Positions 46,206 to 56,850 of a DNA stretch of 64,000 nucleotides are shown piece after piece; position 1 is the first letter of the stretch; each line of letters opens with the position of its first letter. Source of the stretch: Delphinapterus leucas (Eukaryota; Chordata; Mammalia; Artiodactyla; Monodontidae); assembly GCF_002288925.2 (NCBI RefSeq), contig NW_022098069.1, positions 69,792,099-69,856,098 of the forward strand. The letters are read 5' to 3'. The notes under the pieces were generated by a model. That model saw only the letters and a list, made by a program, of their open reading frames with translations, did not search any database and was not told the origin of the DNA. Both the position numbers and the translations under genes were made by a program.

Positions 46206-46834
46206 AAAAAAGTAATTCTGTCCTTCTTGCTTAATATTTTTTCATAAATCTTACTTACAAAATATATGACTTATTGCCTTGAAATCTCTATTGATAAGAA
46301 AGTTAATAGATTTTTCCTAAATTGTCTCCCTTTTACTGTAGGTGAGGCCTGCTCTCTTAGACCTCAAGTGAGAAGATTAGATGCTTTCTTAGAATTCTGG
46401 CAACCTAGAGAAAATGTGGAGCAAGCAACACCCTAATCAGTAGAACTTCACCCTTGCATAGTTTCTTCTGCTTGTTTGCAAACCTGCTCTGCTACTAAAC
46501 AGATCCAAGCGCGGCAATGTCTTCTAGTGCCTCCTCTTTGTGCTCTCCAGGAAGACACTCTTTAGGTTTTTGTTTTGTGCTTGGACTCTTCAAAAGCAAA
46601 TGCCCTGTTTCTAACTGGACTCATTACTGGTTCTCCTACCTGCTCTCCTAAAGAACAACTCTGCTGCTTTGGGGAAAGCCCTCAGCACTGCTGCCAATCA
46701 TCTTACTTGCTCCACCTCTGTGGAAGAGACTGGCTCTCTGCTCACAAATCTCACTTTGTCTCCCCGTTGGACCTCCTGCTAGACTATATTTATCAGGTTC
46801 CTTTGTCTGTGGCCACATGTTTGGTTTCTTGGGA
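46206..46834. other. Unassigned sequence
   Basis: No supported gene. A 172-codon plus-strand frame starts at 46575 but its last third is SINE translation, so I do not accept it. Confidence 0.5.
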
Positions 46835-47325
46835 ACAGAATGTGGATAGAAGTGATATTGTCACTTCTAGGTCTGGCTTTTTTTGGTACCTGGGCCTCTC
46901 ACTGTTGTGGCCTCTCCCGTTGCGGAGCACAGGCTCCGGATGCGCAGGCTCAGCGGCCATGGCTCACGGGCCCAGCCGCTCCGCGACATGTGGGATCTTC
47001 CCGGACCAGGGCACGAACCCGTGTCCCCTGCATCGGCAGGCGGACTCTCAACCACTGCGCCACCAGGGAAGCCCAAAGTGTTTCCATTTTTAATTCCTCC
47101 TGTTCTTCCTCCTTCTACCAGCTGGATGCATAGGATTCTAGTGGCCTCAATGAATACAGATCCACAAAATGGAAGGAGTCTTGGTCCCTATGTGGCCATC
47201 AGCAAGGCTGCCCACTGAGCAGAAACAACCAATGTGACTGCATAGGAGTGAGAAATAAACTATTATGCAGAATTTAGGAGATCATCTGTAACAGCGTTAG
47301 TGTCACTTACCTTAACTAATTCAGA
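46835..47325 (+). mobile_element. MLT1-type LTR split by a SINE
   Basis: 'gaacagaatgtggatagaag' with 'tattgtcacttctaggtctg' precedes the SINE. 'aaaatggaaggagtcttggt', 'gagtgagaaataaactatta' and 'gtaacagcgttagtgtcact' follow it. Together they read as one sense MLT1-like LTR. Confidence 0.6.
46876..47074 (-). mobile_element. CHR SINE without clear TSD
   Basis: Full-length in reverse with only a 7-T tail ('ggctttttttggtacctggg'), ending at 'ccaccagggaagccc'. Flanks 'cttctaggtctggc' and 'aaagtgtttcc' show no duplication. Confidence 0.93.
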
Positions 47326-48684
47326 AATCAGTAGCTTGAAGTGGAGTGCTAGAATAATAAAAACTCTAAAATTTGTAGTATTGGATTAGTTGTCAGGTTC
47401 CAAAGATAAAAATGTAGCAAGCAGGATTGCTTGAGAATGCTCTGAGGCCATGGCAAAATATGTGGTAAAACTGATGCCTGTGGATAACCTGGAAGACAGA
47501 CCATGTACCTGATAGGAGATCCGATTTATAATAGTTATAGTAATGCCTATTGTTGGCTGCCTTTGGTGATTTGTGAAAAGAAGGAATTGGCTGATTTTCA
47601 AATAGAGATTAAAGAAAATGGAGATGGTCCAGTGGTCAGGGATTGCTTCTGACCCACTATAGTAAGAAATAAACTTTAAAAATTATTAAAAGAAAGATTC
47701 AGTAAGATTTTTCAGTTAAACAAAGTGAGTATCCTTGCTGTAAAGATCAGATTAAGGGAGGTCTAGAGGTTTACTGATTATAGCAGGAAGTATGTATCAC
47801 TTAACCCTAACTAATATGCCCAGTGTACATTAGGTTTTTCAACATAATATCCTTGAATTTAACTGTGGCCTTGAATTTAACTGAGATGTCTCCATTTTTT
47901 GCTGACTGTTACATCAAGGTAGTTCCTGTTACTTTTGTGGAATGTTCCTCCCATTACCCACACTCCTACATCGCACTGAGTTCAGGTCCCAATGTCTTTG
48001 GATTCCTGTTAAAGAGGGTGGGTAAACGGGTTTGGGCAGAGGAAAAAGTACAACTGTGATGCACCAAAATGGCAAGGTGTTCAGGAGTAAGAATTGCTAT
48101 CCAGACACTCTCCCTCCTGGAGCCGAAATGGCTAGGCCTTTGTCCCCTGTTGGGCTGAATATTATGCCTTTGTATTTCTGCCTCATTCAGTCATCCCAGC
48201 GGCTGCTCCGAAATGGGAGTGATCATGGCCAAGGCAGGTCTTGACAGCTGAATAAGATTGTACAGATGCCAACAGATGGAAGCCATCTGCTGACCTCACT
48301 CCTAGGGACTGGGCAGTGACTTCACCAAATTCATCTCCTTAAATCGCCATATCCTCACACACACCTTTTTCTTTCCCTTTCTCAATCTTTCCTACCTTCT
48401 AATATGCCGTTTTTCCCTCCTGTAATATCTGGTATGACTCCAAACAGTTCTGTTTTCCCTTTCATTGAAAGAAGCTGGCAGTGCTCAAAGTCTGTACAGA
48501 GTAGAAGAGGTGCCTTGAGACAAATAGCTTTTGATCATCAAGTAATTATTTAAGGGGTTGGTTCCCTTTAGTTGTCAAATTTCATTGGCATACCTAACAT
48601 CTTAGACATCTGAAGTGAATCATTTGTTCACATCCCCTCCTCTATTTTATAAAATTACCTTTAATAAATTTTACAAATGAAATA
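47326..48684. other. Unassigned sequence
   Basis: No supported gene or repeat. A 15-bp direct duplication ('ccttgaatttaactg') is at 47851-47865 and 47869-47883. Confidence 0.5.
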
Positions 48685-48914
48685 AATAATAATTTTTTTT
48701 TTTTTTTTTTTTTTTGCGGTACGCAGGCCTCTCACTGTTGTGCCTCTCCCGTTGTGGAGCACAGGCTCTGGAAGCACAGGCTCAGTGACCATGGCTCATG
48801 GGACCAGCCGCTCCGCTGCATGTGGGATCTTCCTGGACTGGGGCACGAACCCATGTCCCCTGCATCGGCCGGCGGACTCTCAACCACTGCGCCACCAGGG
48901 AAGCCCAATAATAA
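48685..48914 (-). mobile_element. CHR SINE with short TSD
   Basis: Reverse orientation, with a T tail of more than 20 (48693-48715) and a full body that is more diverged than other copies. The TSD 'aataataa' is at 48685-48692 and 48907-48914. Confidence 0.93.
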
Positions 48915-48929
48915 CAGATTTTAATTTTC

Positions 48930-49055
48930 ACTTTTTAAGTTTGAAATATAGCTGATGTGCAATATTATGTTAGTTTCAGATGTTCTACATAGTGATTTGG
49001 CATTTGCATACATTATGAAATGACCACCATGATATGTCTAATAGTCATCATTAAT
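48930..49055 (-). mobile_element. L1M 3' UTR fragment
   Basis: Antisense phrases 'atagctgatgtgcaatatta', 'tgttagtttcagatgttcta' and 'ttatgaaatgaccaccatga' are typical of older L1 3' ends. Confidence 0.75.
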
Positions 49056-49444
49056 GGACAGTTTTAAATTGAATTTCATATGTATAAACATGACGGCTTA
49101 AAAATATAACTTAAAAATAAAATAATTAAAGATAAACCAAAACAAAGGAAAAATAAAAATAGGAAAAACAAACATAAATAAATAACTTATAAAGTATAAA
49201 AAAGAACAAAGGCAAATTAATTCAATAGTTTTCATAGTTACAAAGCAGTTTGAACTTTAAACTTTTATTTACAGTCTTATAATAATTGTTTGGTAAGTAA
49301 TAAATGAGTTATAATAAAAAATTATAATAAAAAATTTTCTAAAATATAGGCAACTGCTAAGTCATACCCCTGATGTAACATTTCATTTTTATGATTTTGA
49401 AAACAAACAGTACAGTTTCTTTAAAAGTTAAAAAAAAAAATTAA
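49056..49444. other. Unassigned AT-rich sequence
   Basis: A-rich, no supported gene or repeat. Confidence 0.45.
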
Positions 49445-49995
49445 ATATAAATATGACCCAGCAATTCCACTCCTAGGTATTTCAAAAATGAAAACATATG
49501 TCCAACCAAAGACTTGTACACAAATGTTCATAGCAGAATTATTCATAGTAGCCAAAGAGTAGAAACAATCTAATGCCCATCAACTGGTGAATGGATTAAC
49601 AAAACTTGGTATGTCATACCTGGACCATTATTTGACAATAAGAAAAAACTGATGTACCAATGCATGCTACAACATGGATCAACTTCCAAAAGATTATGCT
49701 AAGTGAAAGAAGCCAGATGCAAAATACTACCTAGTGTATAATTCCACTTATATAAAAAGTCCAGAAAGGCAAATCTTTAGAGTTGGAATGCAGATAAATA
49801 GTGGCCTGGGACTGGGGGTGGAAATGGAAATTGATTGCAAATGGGCACAAGAGAGCTTTTAAAGGTGATGGAGATGTTCTAAAATGAGATTGTGATGGTT
49901 ACACACCTCTGTAAATTTAATAAAATAACATTGTATACTTAAAATGGGTCATTTTTATGCTGTGGAAATTATATCTTAATAAAACTATTAAAAAA
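49445..49995 (+). mobile_element. 5'-truncated L1M
   Basis: Late ORF2 to 3' UTR in sense: 'atgacccagcaattccactc', 'gtagccaaagagtagaaaca', 'ttatgctaagtgaaagaagc', 'gattgtgatggttacacacc', 'attatatcttaataaaacta'. Confidence 0.86.
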
Positions 49996-50389
49996 GCACA
50001 CAGACACCAATTAAAAATAAATGAATTAAAAATTTAAGTGATTAAATTTCATAATTTAAGTAATTAAATTTCATTTTTACAGTCACTGTGCTATCATTAC
50101 TTATTTTGAATCTACTATTGAAACACAGAAATATGCAGCCAAGGAACAGAAGACATAACTGGCAGCTGAAATGAGCATAGATGGTTCTGGACCGTTTGAA
50201 CTTAAGCTTTAAATGAATGCAGGATGCTGAACCTGCCTGTGTCCAGTAAACTCTATTACTGACATTTCTCTGACTTAAACTTCTTGTAGAGCACAATGTT
50301 TATCAAATGACAAATAATTAAATTGTGCTCATTTAAAACTTACATTATTAAAACACAACAGTTTTCACAGCAAATGGTTTATAACTTAC
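49996..50389. other. Unassigned AT-rich sequence
   Basis: No supported gene or repeat. Confidence 0.45.
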
Positions 50390-51900
50390 AGTACATCATA
50401 TTAATAGATAAAAAGAGAAAGAAAACATTTCAAAAAGAATTCAGAATATCATTTTTAAATTGAATTTGGTACCCTGATTTTAATATGTAGTATAATAGGA
50501 AATATATGGACATGACTTTAATATAAAAAATAGTTTTGCCTCAAAAGGAAAGTCAACATTTAATGCTCATTCACTGAAAGAACCATTATTTTAACTTTTG
50601 TGATGATACTAGGAAATGCAATTGAAAAAAATAAAAGAACAAAAGTATAAGGTCTATCTACATATATATTATATAAGCGAGTATTATTTCTAGATCACAG
50701 AATTGGATTGTTAACCAGAAAATCTAAGAAAATCAACAAAATAGTCACTGGGAAAGTTCAGAGTGACAGCTATTTTCAAAATTGTTAATCAAGAAAAAGA
50801 GTTTCTCTATATGCAAATAATAGCCTAGTAGAAAATATAATTGGAAGAATTTTCCCTTTACAGTTCAAACCCCAAACACAAAATATCTAGAAATATGCCA
50901 AACATGAAATGTGTAATACCTAAATGAAGTAAAGGTAAAATCTTTTCTGAGAGACATAAAGGATCACTGAAATAGATACAAAGATACTCTATATTCTTGA
51001 GTAGGAAGAATCAGTATTGTAAGACATCAGTATGCTTAAATTTATTTATTAATTTAATATGATCCCAAGTATCAACATAATTCTTATATGGTATTTTACT
51101 GATAATCTAATGTAAAACTCATCTGGAGGAATTGACATGAAAGAATATTCAGAATTCTGAAAAAAGGAGGGCTTCGCTGGTGGTGCAGTGGTTGAGAGTC
51201 CGCCTGCCGATGCAGGGGAAACAGGTTCGTGCCCCGATCCGGTAAGATCCCACATGCCGCGGAGCGGCTGGGCCCATGAGCCATGGCCGCTGAGGCTGCG
51301 CGTCCAGAGCCTGTGCTCCGCAACGGGAGAGGCCACAACAGTGAGAGGCCCGTGTACCACAAAAAAAAAAAAAAAAAAAAGAATTCTGAAAAAGGAAACT
51401 AATAACAAGGAACTAGGCTTACTGTTTCTAAAACATGTACAATACAGCAACAAAAGTTAAAATTTCTTAGTCCTTATGAATAAATAGCAGCAAAACACAA
51501 TCCAGGAATAGTTCTAAACACATATGGAAATTTAAATTTATTACAAGTGACTAAGTATTTAGAAAAAACATTAAGTAAACCTGGATATTTATCTCATTCC
51601 TCATACCAAATATTAAACATTTAAAATAAAAACACAAAATTTCTAGAAGAAAACAATGATAACTTTATTATTTTAGAGCAAGAAGGGACTTCTTACATGT
51701 GCTTGAACCTAGAATTCATAAAGTGTCCATGAGAATCCAAAGAAAATCATTCATTTAAACAAACTTCTGTCTGATGAAAAGAATTGTCAACAAAGAAAAC
51801 ACAACTGACATTTTGGGGGGAAAAACTGCAACACATATGGCAGAAAAACACAGTCTAATTTCCTTGATTTATAAAGCCCTCAAACAAATGTCATCATTGC
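50390..51900 (+). mobile_element. L1M ORF2 remnant split by a SINE
   Basis: Sense, very degraded: 'gtacatcatattaatagata', 'ttctctatatgcaaataata', 'tactctatattcttgagtag', 'gaagaatcagtattgtaaga', and after the SINE 'cctcataccaaatattaaac' and 'aaacttctgtctgatgaaaa'. No intact reading frame. Confidence 0.7.
51151..51393 (+). mobile_element. CHR SINE with TSDs in L1M
   Basis: Full-length sense copy from 'gggcttcgctggtggtgcag' (51169) to 'gaggcccgtgtaccac' with an A tail of about 20. TSD 'agaattctgaaaaa' at 51151-51164 and 51380-51393. Confidence 0.95.
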
Positions 51901-52284
51901 AATCAAATTCAGATCACTTAAGTGAGTGGTATGCATTCAATAAAAAAAAATGGACCATGACAAAAGAAGGTCCCTAAAACTGTTAATGATCATTTTCATT
52001 GTTCTCCATTTTGTATTCTGCATTATGCACCAAAAATTTTACTCTTCACCTCAGACTGCTTCCTTTAAAATGTCCCTGCTTCCTTAATTTTTTGAGTTGG
52101 TACTTTCTCATTTTTGTTGCTGATTACAAAACAACTGAAGGATAAGAAACACATTTTCTCTACAACTGTTTTTAATTAAACTTTTGGTAAAACAGAAATG
52201 ATTGTAATTACTCCTTCATTATCTTTAAGAATCTTCGCAAGCTTCCTCAGTTTCTCAGATCATTCCTGGGCAGCAGATGAACAA
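51901..52284. other. Unassigned sequence
   Basis: No supported gene or repeat. Confidence 0.45.
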
Positions 52285-52482
52285 TTTTTTGCGGTACGCA
52301 GGCCTCTCACTGTTGTGGCCTCTCCCGTTGCGGAGCACAAGCTCCGGACGCGCAGGCTCAGCGGTCATGGCTCACGGGCCCAGCCGCTCCGTGGCATATA
52401 GAATCTTCCCGGACCGGGGCACGAACCCGTGTCCCCTGCATTGGCAGGCGGACGCTCAACCACTGCACCACCAGGGAAGCCC
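52285..52482 (-). mobile_element. CHR SINE without clear TSD
   Basis: A full reverse copy with only a 6-T tail ('acaattttttgcggtacgca'), ending in 'ccaccagggaagccc'. Flanks 'gcagatgaacaa' and 'aagaaagaggaac' do not match. Confidence 0.94.
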
Positions 52483-53264
52483 AAGAAAGAGGAACTTTAT
52501 TAGCTGATGGCTGGCTGGCTGATTAGGAGCTGCCTGGGCTCTATCTGGAGGGGATTGTTTAAAGAACAGATTCAAATCCTTTATTTTCAAAGAAACTTCC
52601 ACAGTCTATTTGCCATGGGCTTATCTTCTTGATATTCCATCTCTGAAATCTGCACCCATACAGTAAGGAGTATGTACTTATAGAGACTCATAGATGTCCT
52701 TCAGGAGACCCAGTACCCCACAATTTTATGTAAACATTTGGTGCTCTTTTTTTTCTTGTTCATTTCTTTTCCCCAGGGGAAAGGAATCTGATGCTTTTAT
52801 CAGTTTCTTGAAGTTGTCTTTCACACTCCCCTCTCCAGCCCCCAAATAGCAATATATTTAAGAACGCTACTTAAAAGTTTGAATCAGAAGTTTGGCTCCA
52901 GATTGTGTTAATACCTTACAGGCCGCTGGGTCTTACCTAGGGAAATTAAAGTCTCCACAGTGGGAATTTGGAAACTTTGGAAGAGTTTTTTTTTTTCCCC
53001 CTTGACACAGTGTTTAGCGGGGTGCTACGGGCAGTTATTAGATGGGGTCCTGGAATACTAACCATCCTGCAGTGAGAGGGATAGTCTACATGAGAAAGAA
53101 TTCTCATATGTTCTGACTGACACTCAAAAGTCCCACTGGATATTACTGTAGGTGAAAACACTGTTTGTAATGATCTGAACCTCTACCTGTGTTTTGCATA
53201 TAGACATAAATTAATTTTTAATGTTTTAAATTATACATTGAATATATGAAGAATGTAACTGTAT
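52483..53264. other. Unassigned sequence
   Basis: No supported gene or repeat. Short T and C runs near 52986-53000. Confidence 0.5.
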
Positions 53265-53835
53265 TTATTTGTTATTGCTGCACAAGTTGCCATACACTTA
53301 GCAGCTCATAACACATATATTTATTATCTCACATAATAAAGTGAGATAATAAATATATTTTCCGGGTCATGGGTCAAAAGTCTGGCCACATTTAGCAGAG
53401 TCCTCTACTCAGGCTCTCACAAGCCGGCAATTAAGATGTCAACCCATCTAAAAATTGGATCCTCTTCCAAACTCACATGGTTGGTGGCAGAATTCATATC
53501 CATGCAGCTGTAAGTCGTAGCCACTGACTTCTTCAAGGCTAGAAATAGAATCGCCGCTGCTTTGCGTCTCTCTGATCTCTAAATTCATTTGAAGGGCTCC
53601 CCTGATGAGGTTATTCAAGATAATTTCTCTTTTGATGAACTCTAAATTAACTGATTAGGGATTTTAATTACATCTACAAATTCCCTTCATCTCAGCCACC
53701 TGGTGAAACATAATCAACAGATTGATATCTCATCACTTTTGTTGTATCTATTGCTTAGTAGCAGGAAGGTCACTCAGGTTCTATCCACTTTCAAGGGGAG
53801 GGGATTGCACAGGGTTATGACTTCGGTGTGTCTGC
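53265..53835 (-). mobile_element. MLT1-type LTR with hairpin insertion
   Basis: Antisense landmarks in order: 'tatttgttattgctgcacaa', 'tcctctactcaggctctcac', 'ccaaactcacatggttggtg', and 'ctttcaaggggaggggattg' then 'cacagggttatgac'. The 18-bp hairpin at 53315-53358 sits inside it. Confidence 0.75.
53315..53358. repeat. Perfect 18-bp inverted repeat
   Basis: Arm 'atatatttattatctcac' (53315-53332), an 8-base loop, and its exact reverse complement (53341-53358). The left arm is normal LTR sequence; the right arm looks like an added inverted copy. Confidence 0.97.
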
Positions 53836-54745
53836 TGCAGCAACCAATGTATAAATCAGAAAAAGACTGGACTCTTGTTTTGTTTGAAACTTTACTAAAT
53901 TTGTTGGCCATTGTGAAGAATGATACTGGAGAAGCAGTACCCACCTCTAGCGGTCTGCACTCACAGATGCTCTAGTTACCATGATTCTGCAGCTGACTGC
54001 TTCACTATGTCTTCTAGAGCATACAACTTTCTATAAACTTTAGGTAAGTTATTGTCTCTTATTTTCTTTATATCATGCTTAATGCATTGTATAGACTTTA
54101 AAAATCGTGTGTAAGTAGTTTGTGTTGCCTATGAAGTTAATTTTTGAACAATAAAAGCAGCATTACAAAATACATGTTTAAAAAGGAAAGGGTGCATCTA
54201 ATAGGGTTGAAATTCATTGTGACACATAGTTATAGTTTAAAATCTTCTTTTTTACATGATTGAACTGAGACTCTTTCAGCCATAACCTTAACCCATTAGT
54301 ACAGAATCATTTATCAGATTAATTTGAAGGTATGGAAGTTCTGCCCTTGAATGCATGCCCTTAAATCCAGTGAATATCCCTAAATAAAATAGTAATTTTG
54401 GAACTGGGAAACGAAGAGAGTATGCACAACTAGATAAGGATGGAAAGAGAGCCCAGGCAGCCGTGGGCTTCTCTGCCAGGTAAGATAGAGGAAGCCGGGC
54501 AGTGGACCCCGAATGTGGGACTTGTAGGCAGATACGGAGTCCTTGCAAAAGACAAAGTAGTGGACTTTGTTTTTTTGGCTTAGGATGACTCCAATTAAAA
54601 CAAGACTACTTCTGCAGTATGAAATGTTGTATTTATTGAATTTTTTTGATAACCAACTTATTCTGAAACTAAACAGATTACGTGCATACTGATGCTAATT
54701 GACTGGGATTATTAAAAGGTTATTTCCCCCCAAATAACAAAGAAT
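53836..54745. other. Unassigned sequence
   Basis: No supported gene or repeat. Confidence 0.5.
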
Positions 54746-54770
54746 CTCTCTTTCTCTCTCTCTCTCTCCC
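54746..54770 (+). repeat. (TC)n microsatellite
   Basis: A short CT-rich run ('ctctctttctctctctctct'), followed by 'cccaccccctcctcc'. Confidence 0.85.
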
Positions 54771-56026
54771 ACCCCCTCCTCCATTTCTGGAAAGAAATCA
54801 ACAGAAAGTAGCCAACAAGTTGACATTCAGACCACATCAGGGACAGCACAATACTTGCATAACAGGACTGTCAATGATTTGCCCAGTGGGCAGACAGAAT
54901 AACTAGGGGTGTCTCTCTGAAAGAAGCAGTTACTCATTACTGTGTTGCTTTAGTGCTCACCTCCATCTGCCCAAAGTTCCGGGGAGCCCAAGGGAGTGGT
55001 TCCTCTTTACTCTGTTGAGAGATCCGTGTTTCTGGACCTTGGTGTTGCCTGCCTCACTTGTTGAGGACACTGGATTTGTATGGGGAAAAAGCTTGGTTAT
55101 TCTTATGTAGAGAAAGGGGTTCAATACTTGAGGAAGAAGTAGGTTCATTAACTTCAGGATCATTAACTTCAGGATCAAAGCAAGGGTTGGGAAAGTTTCA
55201 AAGGTAAGAGAGAACCCTGGGAGTTTTCTGTCACAAATTCTGACATTTAACTTTAACAACCTAAGCAAGGGTGACAAGATGGTAGTAAGCTTTAGAAATA
55301 GACATTCAAATCTCATTTCTTGAGATTTGGGTAGCTTATCAAAAAGTAATTAATATGATAGTGGAGAGAATAGCTGAATTTGGCCATGACATGTGGCCTA
55401 TTGGTTAGAGGATTCTGCACTGGAATAGCCTTCTTAATGGCATTTTATATATTTAAAAGGCTAACAACTTCGTACAAAACCAAACGTTCTAGTCACTTTT
55501 GAAACATAAGCTTAGGCTCTGAATGCAAAAATTTACATTTATAAATTCACATTTATAAATATAAATGTCATAAGTTTGGGAAGGAGAATTCAAGGCAACT
55601 GCATTTGAAATAATTATTTTTGTCTATAAGCAATTTTGATACTAGGAAAATGCATTGCAGCTGAACATGAATGTCCTAGCCCCCAACTTCTCCTAACAGC
55701 TTCTTTTTTCTCTGCTCTTTATCTTCCTACAAGGAATACTTTGCAAGGTAAAAAAGAGACATATATGTTACAGGGGATTTTCTGTACTACAGCTTGTTGA
55801 TGGTGGGTTTTGGCCTGGCTTATAATTCTCTGTCTGCATGTGGCACTGAGCTTGGCTGCAGTTGTGGGTACAACCATCTGACCTATTAGATCTACTAAGC
55901 ATCTATGGCAATAGGATCAAATGATAAAAGACATTCTATGTGATGATAAATTCAAAGATTGGAAAATTGATTGTGTAAAGTAAGTCAGCAACAGTACTGG
56001 CAGAAACCTATGGGAATCAGGATAGG

Positions 56027-56028
<2 letters not shown>
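54771..56028. other. Unassigned sequence
   Basis: No supported gene or repeat. A 15-bp unit ('cattaacttcaggat') is duplicated head to tail at 55146-55175. Confidence 0.5.
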
Positions 56029-56065
<37 letters not shown>

Positions 56066-56092
56066 TGTGTGTGTGTGTATGTATGTATACAT
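56029..56092 (+). repeat. (TG)n/(TATG)n microsatellite
   Basis: GT dinucleotides with two GTAT interruptions, then 'gtatgtatgtatac'. Confidence 0.93.
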
Positions 56093-56199
56093 CTCACTCA
56101 TAGAACTTAAGCAGTTCTCAGAGGCCACACACTCTTTGAAGCTCCTCAGAATAAAGAAGCTGGAGGGATATCAGCATGGTTAGCCATGACCCTCATGTG

Positions 56200-56850
56200 T
56201 AACAGCACCCAATCTGGCCTGTGGCATTTAGATCTAGATTAACTCACCAAAAGCCCAGTCACCAAATGACCAAGCTCCAATTCACACTCCTTTCTTAAGT
56301 GATCTGGCCTCTCATTACCTCTCTGACCTCATTGCTCTGCTCTAGCATTCCCAGCCTCCTCTCGACTCCTGACACACACACACACGAGGCACATTCCATC
56401 TTCGAAGACTCTGCACTTCTGTTTTCCCTGCCTGAAATGTTCTCTCTCAAGACACCTACATATTTTATCACCCTCACCTTCACCTCTTTTCTAAAACGTC
56501 ATTTTCTCAGGGAGAACCTCTCTGATGATCTTGTTTATATTTGCCACCCTTGACCCTACATTCCCTACTCCCTTCTGTGCTTAATTTTTTCTCCTTAGCA
56601 TCGTTGTAATTGTATCTAATGCCAATATAACCTATTTATGTATCTAACATCTATGCCTGTCTGTCTGTCTGTATCTATCTACATCTGTCTAGTTTATTGT
56701 GTGACTTCCTCAGAAGAGTGAAAGCTCCTTGAGAAGGTATTTATTTAGTTGTTTATTTCTATATAACCAGAGCCTAGAATAGTCCCTGGCTCATAAATGC
56801 CCAATTACCCTTCACTAAAGGAAGAAATTGCTAAAACATCTATTGGCAGC
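56200..56850 (+). mobile_element. L2 LINE 3' end
   Basis: Sense L2 order: 'ggcctctcattacctctctg', 'ctgttttccctgcctgaaat', 'accttcacctcttttctaaa', 'gagaacctctctgatgatct', 'gtgaaagctccttgagaagg', and 'agcctagaatagtccctggc' then 'tcataaatgccc'. A (TGTC)/(ATCT) run lies at 56655-56693. Confidence 0.85.

Noticed and set aside
46575..47093. 172-codon open frame on the plus strand
   Set aside because: The C-terminal third is translated CHR SINE, and the same SINE peptide (HRQADSQPLRHQGSP) recurs at other copies.
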